The notes beneath the pieces were generated by a model, which saw only the letters and a list, made by a program, of their open reading frames with translations, did not search any database and had not been told where the DNA came from. Shown here in pieces: positions 1-6,505 of a DNA stretch of 7,837 nt (its first letter is position 1; every line of letters begins with the position of its first letter). This DNA is from Mariprofundus sp. (GTDB lineage: Bacteria > Pseudomonadota > Zetaproteobacteria > Mariprofundales > Mariprofundaceae): the NCBI GenBank assembly GCA_015485035.1, contig WFUI01000248.1:1-7837 (forward strand), read 5' to 3'. Position numbers and translations under genes: made by a program.

Positions 1-456
1 GATATCATGATTGTCTCCCCGGATGTCGGCGGTGTTGTGCGTGCACGCGCACTGGCCAATCGTCTACATGTGGATATGGCTATCGTTGATAAACGCCGAC
101 CCGCCCCGAATGTCGCCAAGGTCATGAATATCATTGGTGATGTCAGTGGCAAACACTGTATCCTGATTGATGATATGGTCGATACTGCCGGCACGCTTTG
201 CGGTGCTGCCGAAGCCTTGCTGGAACACGGTGCTACCAAAGTCAGCGCCTATGCCTCTCATGGCGTATTGTCCGGTCCGGCAGCAAAACGTTTGAAACAA
301 TCCAGCCTGAATGAACTGGTCATCACGGATAGCATCTCCCAACCGGGAAAGGTGACGAAATCCGGTAAATTGCGCATCATATCGATAGCCCCGCTGATGG
401 GCGAAGCGATTACACGCATATACGGTGCCCGCTCCATCTCCAGTTTGTACGAGTAA
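1..456 (+). CDS. prs: Ribose-phosphate pyrophosphokinase (PRPP synthase), C-terminal part
   Basis: Makes 5-phosphoribosyl 1-diphosphate from ribose 5-phosphate and ATP in the cytoplasm, feeding purine, pyrimidine, NAD, histidine and tryptophan synthesis. The frame is open from the first base of the window (Asp-Ile-Met-Ile-Val-Ser-Pro-Asp), so the 5' part of the gene lies outside and the Met at position 7 is internal. About 151 residues of a roughly 310-residue family are visible. Recognisable elements are the VSPDVGGVVRARALA segment, the flexible-loop sequence DKRRPAPNVAKVMNIIGDV, the PRPP-binding loop ILIDDMVDTAGT and the typical end SISSLYE. These match the bacterial class I enzyme closely. 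The gene stops with TAA at 454-456. No convincing terminator follows; ynfA faces it on the other strand. In many proteobacteria rplY follows prs directly, as it would here without ynfA. Confidence 0.96.
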   Translation, partial: DIMIVSPDVGGVVRARALANRLHVDMAIVDKRRPAPNVAKVMNIIGDVSGKHCILIDDMVDTAGTLCGAAEALLEHGATKVSAYASHGVLSGPAAKRLKQSSLNELVITDSISQPGKVTKSGKLRIISIAPLMGEAITRIYGARSISSLYE

Positions 457-547
457 CTTTATCACCGGACTAAACGCGCCAACCGTCGCTCTTTTCATCA
501 AAAACTGGTGCGCGCCATTGGGATGAAGAACAGGGATTGTGGTATTT

Positions 548-874
548 CTATGTTTGACGGGCACCGAACATAATAATGGCCATGCCGAGCAAGGCGACGG
601 CCGACCCGACCATATCCCACATGGTCGGGCGAATGGCATCGACGCCCCATAGCCACAGAATAGCAACGAAGACGTAAACACCGCCATAGGCAGCATAAAC
701 GCGACCTGCCGCTGTGGGGTGCAGGGTTAACAGCCAGGCAAAAAGCGCCAGGCTGATCGCCGCCGGTACCAGCAGCCAGATCGAGCCGTCTTTTTTCAGC
801 CACAGATAAGGGAGATAGCAGCCCACGATTTCTGCAACAGCCGTGGCAGTGAATAATGCAAATGTCTTGATCAT
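548..874 (-). CDS. ynfA: YnfA/UPF0060 family small membrane protein (SMR-like)
   Basis: A 108-residue inner-membrane protein that matches the YnfA family along its whole length: start [18 protein letters not shown], then [15 protein letters not shown], the conserved core [17 protein letters not shown], and a final hydrophobic helix ending in GARQT. Four membrane helices can be placed at roughly residues 4-24, 30-50, 60-80 and 86-105. The family resembles small multidrug resistance transporters; E. coli YnfA has been linked to drug efflux, but the substrate of this protein cannot be read from sequence. The ATG at 872-874 matches the family N-terminus exactly. No clear Shine-Dalgarno sequence precedes it. 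The gene is transcribed against its neighbours and interrupts the usual prs-rplY order, so it probably has its own promoter in 875-1006. Confidence 0.93.
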   Translation of the reverse strand: MIKTFALFTATAVAEIVGCYLPYLWLKKDGSIWLLVPAAISLALFAWLLTLHPTAAGRVYAAYGGVYVFVAILWLWGVDAIRPTMWDMVGSAVALLGMAIIMFGARQT

Positions 875-894
875 ATGGCGGAGTCTAGCCTGTG

Positions 895-950
895 TTGGAC
901 TTTTTTCATGGTCTGCCTAGAGTGCGCGCCCGCGTCAGAAGTCTTATAAA
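895..950 (+). promoter_or_regulatory. Candidate promoter region for rplY
   Basis: Two weak sigma70-like candidates lie upstream of rplY. One is TTGGAC (895-900), 17 bases, then TAGAGT (918-923). The other is a good -10 hexamer TATAAA (945-950) with no recognisable -35 box. The second would start transcription near 957, right at the base of the leader hairpin. rplY needs its own promoter because ynfA faces the other way between it and prs, but which candidate is real cannot be told from sequence alone. Confidence 0.3.
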
Positions 951-956
951 CAAGGC

Positions 957-986
957 GCACGCCGTGACGGGACAACCCGACGGTGC
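957..986 (+). promoter_or_regulatory. Bulged hairpin in the rplY leader
   Basis: An inverted repeat lies eight bases upstream of the rplY Shine-Dalgarno sequence. The arms pair as GCA/TGC (957-959 with 984-986), CCGT/ACGG (962-965 with 980-983) and CGGG/CCCG (968-971 with 976-979), around an ACAA loop, with two-base bulges CG and GA on the 5' side only. All paired positions are Watson-Crick. The L25 gene of E. coli is known to be autogenously controlled through its mRNA leader, so a protein-binding or translation-control role is possible here, but that is inference. No T-run follows, so it is not a terminator. Confidence 0.4.
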
Positions 987-1006
987 ATTTCTTAAGGAGA
1001 ATACAA

Positions 1007-1651
1007 ATGACTGATTACATTATCGAAGCAGAACTTCGTGAAGAAACAGGACGCAGCGCTACCCGCCGCTTGCGCCGTACCGGCAAAATACCGGGAATCA
1101 TCTATGGTGGCGGCAAGCCGGATCTGGCTATTACCATGGATTACAATACTGTGTCCAAGCTGCTCAATGAAGAACAATTCCATACATCCATGCTGGAAGT
1201 AAAGGTCAAAGGCTCCCGTGGCAAAAACAATGTGCTGCTAAAAGACACTCAGTGGGATCCGGTTATGGATACCGCCACCCATTTGGATTTTTTCCGTGTG
1301 GCCGGCAAGGACACCATCACCATGGATGTTCCCGTTATTGCCATTAACTATGAGAAAGCACCGGGCGTTGTGAAGGGTGGTCAGATCGACCTCATCCGTC
1401 ACTCTCTGGAAATCACCTGCCGTGCCGACTCGATTCCTGATCAAATCGAAGTGGATTGTGCTGACATGGAAATGGGTGATACCATTCATATTGATGATAT
1501 TCCCCTGCCCGAAGGTTCTGAAGTACAGCACGATGTCAACTTCACTGTGCTAAACCTGTCGGCACCGAAAACCGGCGCTGATGAAGATGCAGATGAAGAT
1601 ACTGATGAAAGTGCAGCGGAAAATGCTGATGCAGCTGACGCAGCCGAGTAA
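1007..1651 (+). CDS. rplY: 50S ribosomal protein L25, long CTC/TL5-type
   Basis: Binds 5S rRNA in the large ribosomal subunit. The 214-residue protein has the N-terminal 5S-binding beta-barrel (about 3-95; RRTGKIPGIIYGG at 23-35 and HLDFFRV at 92-98 are typical), followed by the TL5/CTC C-terminal domain (about 100-186) that short gammaproteobacterial L25 lacks. After residue 190 comes an acidic, low-complexity tail of Asp, Glu and Ala made from a degenerate 12-base repeat. I chose the ATG at 1007 because AAGGAG at 994-999 sits seven bases ahead of it and the family begins at this point. An in-frame ATG at 983 would add eight residues but falls within the leader hairpin and has no ribosome-binding site. 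pth follows after 24 bases, so the two are probably co-transcribed. Confidence 0.96.
   Translation: MTDYIIEAELREETGRSATRRLRRTGKIPGIIYGGGKPDLAITMDYNTVSKLLNEEQFHTSMLEVKVKGSRGKNNVLLKDTQWDPVMDTATHLDFFRVAGKDTITMDVPVIAINYEKAPGVVKGGQIDLIRHSLEITCRADSIPDQIEVDCADMEMGDTIHIDDIPLPEGSEVQHDVNFTVLNLSAPKTGADEDADEDTDESAAENADAADAAE
1577..1636 (+). repeat. Degenerate 12-bp tandem repeat coding the L25 acidic tail
   Basis: Five consecutive 12-base units begin at 1577, 1589, 1601, 1613 and 1625. The first two, GCTGATGAAGAT and GCAGATGAAGAT, differ at one base; later units drift further. They encode Ala-Asp-Glu-Asp-like tetrapeptides at the C-terminus of L25. The unit length is a multiple of three, so changes in copy number would alter tail length without shifting frame. 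Confidence 0.7.
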
Positions 1652-1675
1652 AACCGGCCAGACCTGCAAATAATC

Positions 1676-2248
1676 ATGAAACTGCTTGTCGGTCTGGGCA
1701 ACCCCGGCAACAAGTATAAGGAAACGCGCCACAACATTGGTTTTCGTTTTCTCGATCTGCTGGCAAAATCAGAGGGGCTGCGCTTTGCCGCAGCCCCTCG
1801 TTTTCATGCTGAAACAGCAAGCTGGGAATCAGCCAACGGTCGTATCCTGTTGGTCAAGCCGCAAACATTCATGAACCACAGCGGTGAAGCTGTCGGTGCA
1901 CTGGCGCGATATTATCAGGTGGCCGAGCAGGATATTATCGTGGTTTATGATGATCTTGACCTTCCTGCCGGGAAATTACGCATCAAAACCGGTGGCGGCC
2001 ATGGGGGTCATAATGGCCTGCGTTCTATCCATGCGCACCTGCCCACAACCGATTATATCCGCGTAAAAATCGGTATTGGCCGACCACCTCATGGTGATAT
2101 TACAGCCTGGGTACTGGGTCGTGCCGATGAAGGAGACCGGGCTGATGAAGCCCGAATCTTCACCGCACTGATCGGAGAAATAAACACGCTGCTGTCCGGC
2201 CAGACCGACACAGCCGCCAATCGCATACATTTGGCATTAAATTCATAG
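1676..2248 (+). CDS. pth: Peptidyl-tRNA hydrolase
   Basis: Cleaves the ester bond of peptidyl-tRNA that has dropped off the ribosome, recycling tRNA; essential in many bacteria. The 190-residue length is normal. The start MKLLVGLGNPGNKYKETRHN carries Asn9 and catalytic His19; further on are KPQTFMNHSG with Asn67, VVYDDLDLPAG with Asp92, and GGGHGGHNGLRSI with Asn113. These match E. coli Asn10, His20, Asn68, Asp93 and Asn114 with a constant offset of one, so the active site is intact. There is no clear Shine-Dalgarno sequence before the ATG, and only 24 bases separate it from rplY, which suggests translation depends partly on the upstream gene. A strong hairpin lies inside the coding sequence at 1772-1799, in a region that varies across the family. 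Confidence 0.97.
   Translation: MKLLVGLGNPGNKYKETRHNIGFRFLDLLAKSEGLRFAAAPRFHAETASWESANGRILLVKPQTFMNHSGEAVGALARYYQVAEQDIIVVYDDLDLPAGKLRIKTGGGHGGHNGLRSIHAHLPTTDYIRVKIGIGRPPHGDITAWVLGRADEGDRADEARIFTALIGEINTLLSGQTDTAANRIHLALNS
1772..1804 (+). repeat. Terminator-like perfect hairpin inside pth
   Basis: GAGGGGCTGCG (1772-1782) and CGCAGCCCCTC (1789-1799) form a perfect 11-bp stem with nine G-C pairs and a six-base CTTTGC loop. One G and then four T's (1801-1804) follow. This is the shape of an intrinsic terminator, though the T-run is short. It spans codons 33-42 of pth (Glu-Gly-Leu-Arg-Phe-Ala-Ala-Ala-Pro-Arg). It might weaken transcription through the operon when translation is poor; function is inferred, the inverted repeat is seen directly. 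Confidence 0.6.
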
Positions 2249-2318
2249 ATTTTTATCGCCGGGATATGACACTGAATTTCGACCTTCATGTTCCGGTGAT
2301 GTGAAACAGAGGTAACAC

Positions 2319-3413
2319 ATGGCACTGAGTATCGGTATTGTAGGCTTGCCCAATGTGGGTAAATCAACGTTGTTTAACGCCCTTAATGGTGGTGGCGCGG
2401 AAGCGGCCAATTATCCGTTCTGCACGATTGATCCGAATGTCGGTATTGTGCAGGTACCGGATGCACGCATGGATGCCTTGGCGGAAATCGTCAAACCACA
2501 GGCCATGCAGCATGCTATTGTCGAGTTTGTAGATATCGCCGGCCTGGTTGCAGGTGCTGCAAGCGGTGAAGGTCTCGGCAACAAATTCCTGGCCAACATC
2601 CGTGAATGCTCGGCCATAGCACATGTGGTGCGTTGTTTTGAAGATGAAAATGTCACCCATGTTTCCGGCAAGATTGATCCGCTGTCTGATATTGAGGTCA
2701 TTGATACCGAACTCATGCTCAAAGATATGGAAACGCTCCAGAAATCGGTCGTTCGCACTGAAAAACAGTGCAAGACCGGCAACAAGGATGCCAAAGCCCT
2801 GCTGGAGATTCAGCAGAAAGTATTGTCCGGGCTGGAAGATGGCATCACCGTACGACGGCAACACCTTTCCGAAGATGAACAGGATGCAATCAGGGAATTA
2901 TGCCTGCTGACCATCAAACCGGTACTGTATGTCACCAATGTGGATGACGGCTCTCTGCCTGATGGCAATGCCTATGTTGATCAGGTTCGCAGTTTTGCTG
3001 CTGAAGAAGGAGCCCGCGTAGCTGTGGTTTCTGCCCAGATTGAATCGGAACTGGCGGAAATGGACAAAGAATCTCAGGCTGAATTTCTGGCCGATCTGGG
3101 CTTGACCGAGCCGGGCCTGAATACTGTCATCCGGGAAGCTTATACCCTGCTGGATCTGATTTCCTATTTCACAGCCGGTGTCAAGGAGGTGCGCGCCTGG
3201 ACCATTCATCGTGGTGACACAGCACCGAAAGCGGCAGCGGTGATTCACAACGATTTCGAAAAAGGGTTTATTCGCGCCGAAACCATTGCCTATGAAGACT
3301 TCGTGTCCCTGGGTGGCGAAGCAAAAGCCAAAGAAGCCGGAAAAATGCGACTTGAAGGGAAGGAGTACATCGTTAAGGATGGGGATGTGCTTCACTTCAG
3401 ATTCAACGTATAG
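2319..3413 (+). CDS. ychF: Ribosome-associated ATPase YchF (OLA1 family)
   Basis: An Obg-like P-loop ATPase that associates with ribosomes and is linked to translation and the oxidative stress response. The 364 residues match the family length. In order: P-loop GLPNVGKS (9-16), switch region with Cys35 in [15 protein letters not shown] (72-76), a helical insertion (about 115-200), the nucleotide-specificity motif NVDD (207-210) and a C-terminal TGS domain (about 281-364). The motif lacks the Lys of the GTPase NKxD, as expected for this ATP-preferring family, although the last position is Asp where Glu is usual. Cys35 is at the position of the redox-sensitive cysteine described in E. coli YchF. 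AGAGG at 2308-2312 precedes the ATG by six bases. A 70-base gap separates it from pth with no terminator seen; ppa follows 31 bases downstream. Confidence 0.97.
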   Translation: MALSIGIVGLPNVGKSTLFNALNGGGAEAANYPFCTIDPNVGIVQVPDARMDALAEIVKPQAMQHAIVEFVDIAGLVAGAASGEGLGNKFLANIRECSAIAHVVRCFEDENVTHVSGKIDPLSDIEVIDTELMLKDMETLQKSVVRTEKQCKTGNKDAKALLEIQQKVLSGLEDGITVRRQHLSEDEQDAIRELCLLTIKPVLYVTNVDDGSLPDGNAYVDQVRSFAAEEGARVAVVSAQIESELAEMDKESQAEFLADLGLTEPGLNTVIREAYTLLDLISYFTAGVKEVRAWTIHRGDTAPKAAAVIHNDFEKGFIRAETIAYEDFVSLGGEAKAKEAGKMRLEGKEYIVKDGDVLHFRFNV

Positions 3414-3444
3414 TCAGCACATAAACATATAGGGGAGATCAAGA

Positions 3445-3978
3445 ATGGATATTACAAAAATTCCTGCCGGTGAGAATCCGCCTGACGATATCAATGTGGT
3501 GATCGAAGTGCCGCAGCATGCCGATCCTGTGAAGTATGAGCTGGACAAGGAGTCAGGGGCATTCTTTGTCGACCGTTTCATGCATACGGCTATGCACTAT
3601 CCGTGCAACTACGGCTTTATGCCCAATACACTGTCGGATGATGGCGATCCGGTAGATGTCATGGTCATTTCCAAATTTTCGCTGATTACCGGCTGTGTGG
3701 TTCGCTGTCGTCCGATTGCCGTGCTGCATATGGAAGATGAGGCGGGTCAGGATGCCAAAGTGCTGGCGGTACCCGTATCCAAACTGAAACCATCATTTGA
3801 TGATGTGAAATGCCTGGAGGATGTATCCAGCTTCCTGCTTGATCAGATTGCCCACTTCTTTGAACACTACAAGGATCTGGAAAAGAACAAGTGGGTCAAG
3901 GTAACAGGCTGGGGTAAAGCGGATGCAGCACGCAAGGAAATCACCGATTCTATTGCCCGCTACAATGGTGAATTGTAA
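3445..3978 (+). CDS. ppa: Soluble inorganic pyrophosphatase, family I
   Basis: Hydrolyses pyrophosphate to two phosphates in the cytoplasm with Mg2+, pulling forward nucleotide, tRNA-charging and DNA/RNA synthesis reactions. The 177 residues follow the E. coli enzyme almost end to end: [35 protein letters not shown], the family signature DGDPVDVMV with Asp66, Asp68 and Asp71, then [13 protein letters not shown] with Asp98, Asp103 and Lys105, and [19 protein letters not shown] near the end. The metal-binding residues are complete, at an offset of one from E. coli. A good ribosome-binding site GGGGAG (3432-3437) sits seven bases before the ATG. It is the last gene before a strong intrinsic terminator, and the membrane pyrophosphatase gene comes next, putting the wasteful and the energy-conserving forms of one reaction side by side. 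Confidence 0.97.
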   Translation: MDITKIPAGENPPDDINVVIEVPQHADPVKYELDKESGAFFVDRFMHTAMHYPCNYGFMPNTLSDDGDPVDVMVISKFSLITGCVVRCRPIAVLHMEDEAGQDAKVLAVPVSKLKPSFDDVKCLEDVSSFLLDQIAHFFEHYKDLEKNKWVKVTGWGKADAARKEITDSIARYNGEL

Positions 3979-3987
3979 ATACGGGTG

Positions 3988-4016
3988 TTGACCACAACAT
4001 ATCTTTAATTCATAAA
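3988..4016 (+). promoter_or_regulatory. Candidate sigma70 promoter for hppA, overlapping the ppa terminator
   Basis: TTGACC (3988-3993; five of six consensus bases) is followed after exactly 17 bases by CATAAA (4011-4016; four of six). Transcription would start near 4022-4024, inside the left arm of the terminator hairpin (4018-4025). An hppA mRNA starting there could not form the terminator, whereas read-through from ppa could. The 23 bases between the T-run and the hppA ATG are too few for a complete promoter, which supports a promoter upstream of or within the hairpin. Confidence 0.5.
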
Positions 4017-4045
4017 GGCGGTTGGGTAACCAGCCGCTTTTTTTT
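4014..4045 (+). terminator. Intrinsic terminator after ppa
   Basis: GCGGTTGG (4018-4025) pairs with CCAGCCGC (4030-4037), with one G-U pair, around a GTAA loop of the stable GNRA type. A run of eight T's follows (4038-4045). The A's before the stem can pair with the first T's and lengthen it. It ends the rplY-pth-ychF-ppa unit 36 bases after the ppa stop codon and directly precedes hppA. Confidence 0.9.
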
Positions 4046-4068
4046 ATGGCAGAACAGGGAGTAAAGGC

Positions 4069-6072
4069 ATGAATGAACAAATGATTCCGGCTGTTTTCGG
4101 CGTAGCAGGGCTGATCATCGCATTCTATTTGTATCAGACCGTGAAGAAATATCCGGCAGGTCATGGTAAAGTGCTTGAGATTGGTGAAGCCATTCATCTC
4201 GGCGCGATGGTGTTCATGAAACGTGAATATACCATTCTGGCTGCTTTTGTTGGCATTGTCGCTGTCGCTCTGGCCCTCACGCTGGGCACCAATACAACCA
4301 TTGCATTTCTGCTTGGTGCAGTCTGTTCAGCCATGGCCGGTTACTTCGGTATGTTTGCTGCCACCAAGGCAAATGTACGTACAGCCACAGCAGCCCAGAA
4401 TGAAGGCGCTGCAACGGCTCTGAGAATTTCTTTCTATGGCGGCTCAATCATGGGGCTTACTGTTGCCTCACTAGGCTTGCTGGGGCTTGGCACCTTATAC
4501 CTCTTTTTCGGCGGCGATCCTGAGACAGCACATGCTATTCACGGCTTTGGTATGGGGGCATCATCGGTAGCCCTGTTCTCCCGAGTCGGCGGAGGTATTT
4601 TCACCAAGAGTGCAGATGTCGGGGCAGATCTGGTTGGCAAGATCGAAGCGGGCATTCCGGAAGATGACCCGCGTAATCCCGGTGTAATTGCCGATAATGT
4701 CGGCGATAATGTCGGTGATGTGGCCGGTATGGGTTCCGATATTTTCGAATCCTACTGTGGTGCCATCATTGCCACCATTGCCATGGCTTCGACCCTGGCT
4801 GTCGATATACTGGCTCCGCTTGGCCAGCAGCAATCGCTGATGTTCCTGCCACTGGCACTGGCATCACTGGGCCTGATCTGCTCGATCGCAGGCATTGCAC
4901 TGGTCAACATCTTTGCCGACAAAGAGCCGGCACTGGCCTTGCGCATCGGAACCATCGGTGCATCTGTACTGTTTATTATCACCGCATTCTTTGTCGTCAC
5001 CATGCTCGGCGTCGCTTCATCTGTATGGGGTGCCATTATCTCAGGTGCGATCGGCGGCATTATTATCGGTGTTGTGACCGAATATTATACGGGCGGAAAG
5101 CCGGTGCGCGATATTGCCAATGCGGGTGAAACCGGCCCGGCAACGGTGATGATCGCCGGCCTTGCTATCGGCATGGAATCAGTTGTCGTACCTATTTTGA
5201 CCATTGCCACCATCATTTATGTCTCCACCTCTATGGCCGGCATCTACGGTGTTGGCATTGCTGCTGTCGGTATGCTGGCGACAGTCGGCATTACCATGGC
5301 AATTGATGCCTATGGTCCGGTTGCGGACAATGCGGGCGGTATTGCCGAAATGTCCGGCATGGGTGAGGAAACACGTAAAATCACTGATTCACTGGATGAA
5401 CTGGGGAATACTACCGCTGCTATCGGCAAAGGATTTGCGATTGGCGCCGCTGCACTGGCTGCCCTGGCAATCATTGCTGCATTTGTGCAAACGGTATCTC
5501 TTCACCATGCCGGATTTGCGCTGAACCTGAATGAACCGCTGGTGCTGATCGGCCTGTTTATCGGCGGGATTTTTCCGTTTCTGGTTGCAGCCCTGACCAT
5601 GACAGCCGTAGGCGATGCAGCCTTTGAAATGATCAAGGAAATTCGCCGGCAGTTCCACGAAATTCCGGGCCTGATGGAAGGCAAAGCCGATCCGGATCAT
5701 GCCAAATGCATTGAGATTGCGACTACAGCAGCACTGAAAAAGATGGTACTGCCGGGTGTTCTGGCTGTTTCTGCGCCGGTTGTCATCGGGTTTGGTCTTG
5801 GTGCTCAGGCGCTTGGCGGCATGCTGGCCGGCGCTTTGGTGTGTTGTGTATTAATGGCGCTGATGATGGCCAATGCAGGTGGTGCCTGGGACAATGCAAA
5901 AAAACATGTCGAAAAAGGCAACCTGGGCGGCAAAGGATCAGATGTACATAAGGCAGTGGTTGTCGGTGATACTGTCGGCGACCCGTTCAAGGACACATCC
6001 GGCCCTGCCATGAATATCCTGATCAATGTGATGGCCATTGTATCGCTGGTGATCGCCCCGTTATTAAGCTGA
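4069..6072 (+). CDS. hppA: Membrane-bound ion-pumping pyrophosphatase, K+-dependent type, probably Na+-translocating
   Basis: An integral inner-membrane enzyme that couples pyrophosphate hydrolysis to cation export. The 667 residues, with about 16 hydrophobic helices, fit the bacterial family. The pyrophosphate site is intact: DVGADLVGK (183-191), EDDPRNP (198-204), DNVGDNVGD (209-217), the [12 protein letters not shown] block (413-424) and the C-terminal [14 protein letters not shown] (633-646). [10 protein letters not shown] (446-455) has Ala450 and Gly453 where K+-independent pumps have Lys and Thr, so K+ dependence is predicted. In DIFESY, Glu227 lies where Na+-pumping members have it; plant-type H+ pumps have Gly there and Glu four residues later. 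Na+ transport is therefore likely, with Na+,H+ co-transport not excluded. GGGAG (4057-4061) stands seven bases before the ATG. A DUF4389 gene follows after 10 bases. Confidence 0.96.
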   Translation: MNEQMIPAVFGVAGLIIAFYLYQTVKKYPAGHGKVLEIGEAIHLGAMVFMKREYTILAAFVGIVAVALALTLGTNTTIAFLLGAVCSAMAGYFGMFAATKANVRTATAAQNEGAATALRISFYGGSIMGLTVASLGLLGLGTLYLFFGGDPETAHAIHGFGMGASSVALFSRVGGGIFTKSADVGADLVGKIEAGIPEDDPRNPGVIADNVGDNVGDVAGMGSDIFESYCGAIIATIAMASTLAVDILAPLGQQQSLMFLPLALASLGLICSIAGIALVNIFADKEPALALRIGTIGASVLFIITAFFVVTMLGVASSVWGAIISGAIGGIIIGVVTEYYTGGKPVRDIANAGETGPATVMIAGLAIGMESVVVPILTIATIIYVSTSMAGIYGVGIAAVGMLATVGITMAIDAYGPVADNAGGIAEMSGMGEETRKITDSLDELGNTTAAIGKGFAIGAAALAALAIIAAFVQTVSLHHAGFALNLNEPLVLIGLFIGGIFPFLVAALTMTAVGDAAFEMIKEIRRQFHEIPGLMEGKADPDHAKCIEIATTAALKKMVLPGVLAVSAPVVIGFGLGAQALGGMLAGALVCCVLMALMMANAGGAWDNAKKHVEKGNLGGKGSDVHKAVVVGDTVGDPFKDTSGPAMNILINVMAIVSLVIAPLLS

Positions 6073-6082
6073 GGAGCATGAA

Positions 6083-6505
6083 ATGAGTAATGATTTGAAA
6101 GCACATATCACCGATATGAATGTATGGATGCGGTTATTATTCATGCTGTTGTTCGGTGTAATTTATACCGTGACCCGGTTCGTACTTATCGTCGTTGTGG
6201 TATTACAATTTATGTGGGTGCTGTTTACAGCCGATAAGAACCGGCCTCTGCTCAGTTTCGGTAATCAGCTTTCCACTTTTGTGTATCAGATTTATCGTTA
6301 TTTGACCTTCAATACGGAACACCGTCCATTCCCTTTCTCAGACTGGCCGGATGATACGACATTGATCACAGGTGAACAGGAAGCTGCAGCACAGGCATCA
6401 ACGGTCGAAAAGAATGAAAAAGCGGCTTCTGAAGACAGTGTCGATGCTGCTTCAGAATCAGGTATTGAAGCAGATGAAAAACCGGTTCCCCGAAATGAGC
6501 CTTAG
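6083..6505 (+). CDS. DUF4389 family small membrane protein, function unknown
   Basis: A 140-residue protein with an N-terminal hydrophobic block (about 16-49), likely two short membrane helices around Arg32. It is followed by a conserved stretch including [19 protein letters not shown] and the family-like [11 protein letters not shown] (80-89). From about residue 98 to the end it is an acidic, Ala/Glu/Asp/Ser-rich tail that looks disordered. I recognise DUF4389 from this pattern; no biochemical role is known to me. GAGGAG (6071-6076) overlaps the hppA stop codon and lies six bases before the ATG, so the gene is almost certainly co-transcribed with hppA. An ATG at 6078 is out of frame and stops after two codons. 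The 3' end overlaps the convergent plsC by four bases. Confidence 0.85.
   Translation: MSNDLKAHITDMNVWMRLLFMLLFGVIYTVTRFVLIVVVVLQFMWVLFTADKNRPLLSFGNQLSTFVYQIYRYLTFNTEHRPFPFSDWPDDTTLITGEQEAAAQASTVEKNEKAASEDSVDAASESGIEADEKPVPRNEP
6427..6457. repeat. Inverted repeat in the 3' end of the DUF4389 gene
   Basis: TTCTGAAG (6427-6434) and CTTCAGAA (6450-6457) are perfect complements. Inside them CAG (6436-6438) can pair with CTG (6447-6449) after a single bulged A, leaving an eight-base loop. No T-run follows on either strand, so it is not a standard intrinsic terminator. It is the only clear hairpin near the junction of the two converging operons. Confidence 0.45.

Noticed and set aside
457..547. 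Possible terminator for prs or ynfA around the GC-rich GGTGCGCGCC
   Set aside because: On the minus strand TGGCGCGCACCAGTTTTT looks suggestive, but the stem is only three solid pairs with a mismatch inside, too weak to call.
64..696. Open frame of about 210 codons on the minus strand
   Set aside because: It lies antisense to prs and out of frame across ynfA, both confidently identified, and its translation shows no recognisable domain.
983..1006. Upstream in-frame ATG for rplY
   Set aside because: It falls in the leader hairpin, lacks a ribosome-binding site, and adds residues not expected at the L25 N-terminus; AAGGAG is placed for the ATG at 1007.
2364..2864. Minus-strand open frame of about 166 codons inside ychF
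   Set aside because: Antisense shadow of a fully conserved gene, with no ribosome-binding context or recognisable protein features. The same holds for the one at 2898-3395.
4690..4720. Short direct repeat AATGTCGGCGAT / AATGTCGGTGAT in hppA
   Set aside because: It simply encodes the conserved DNVGDNVGD catalytic motif found in all membrane pyrophosphatases.
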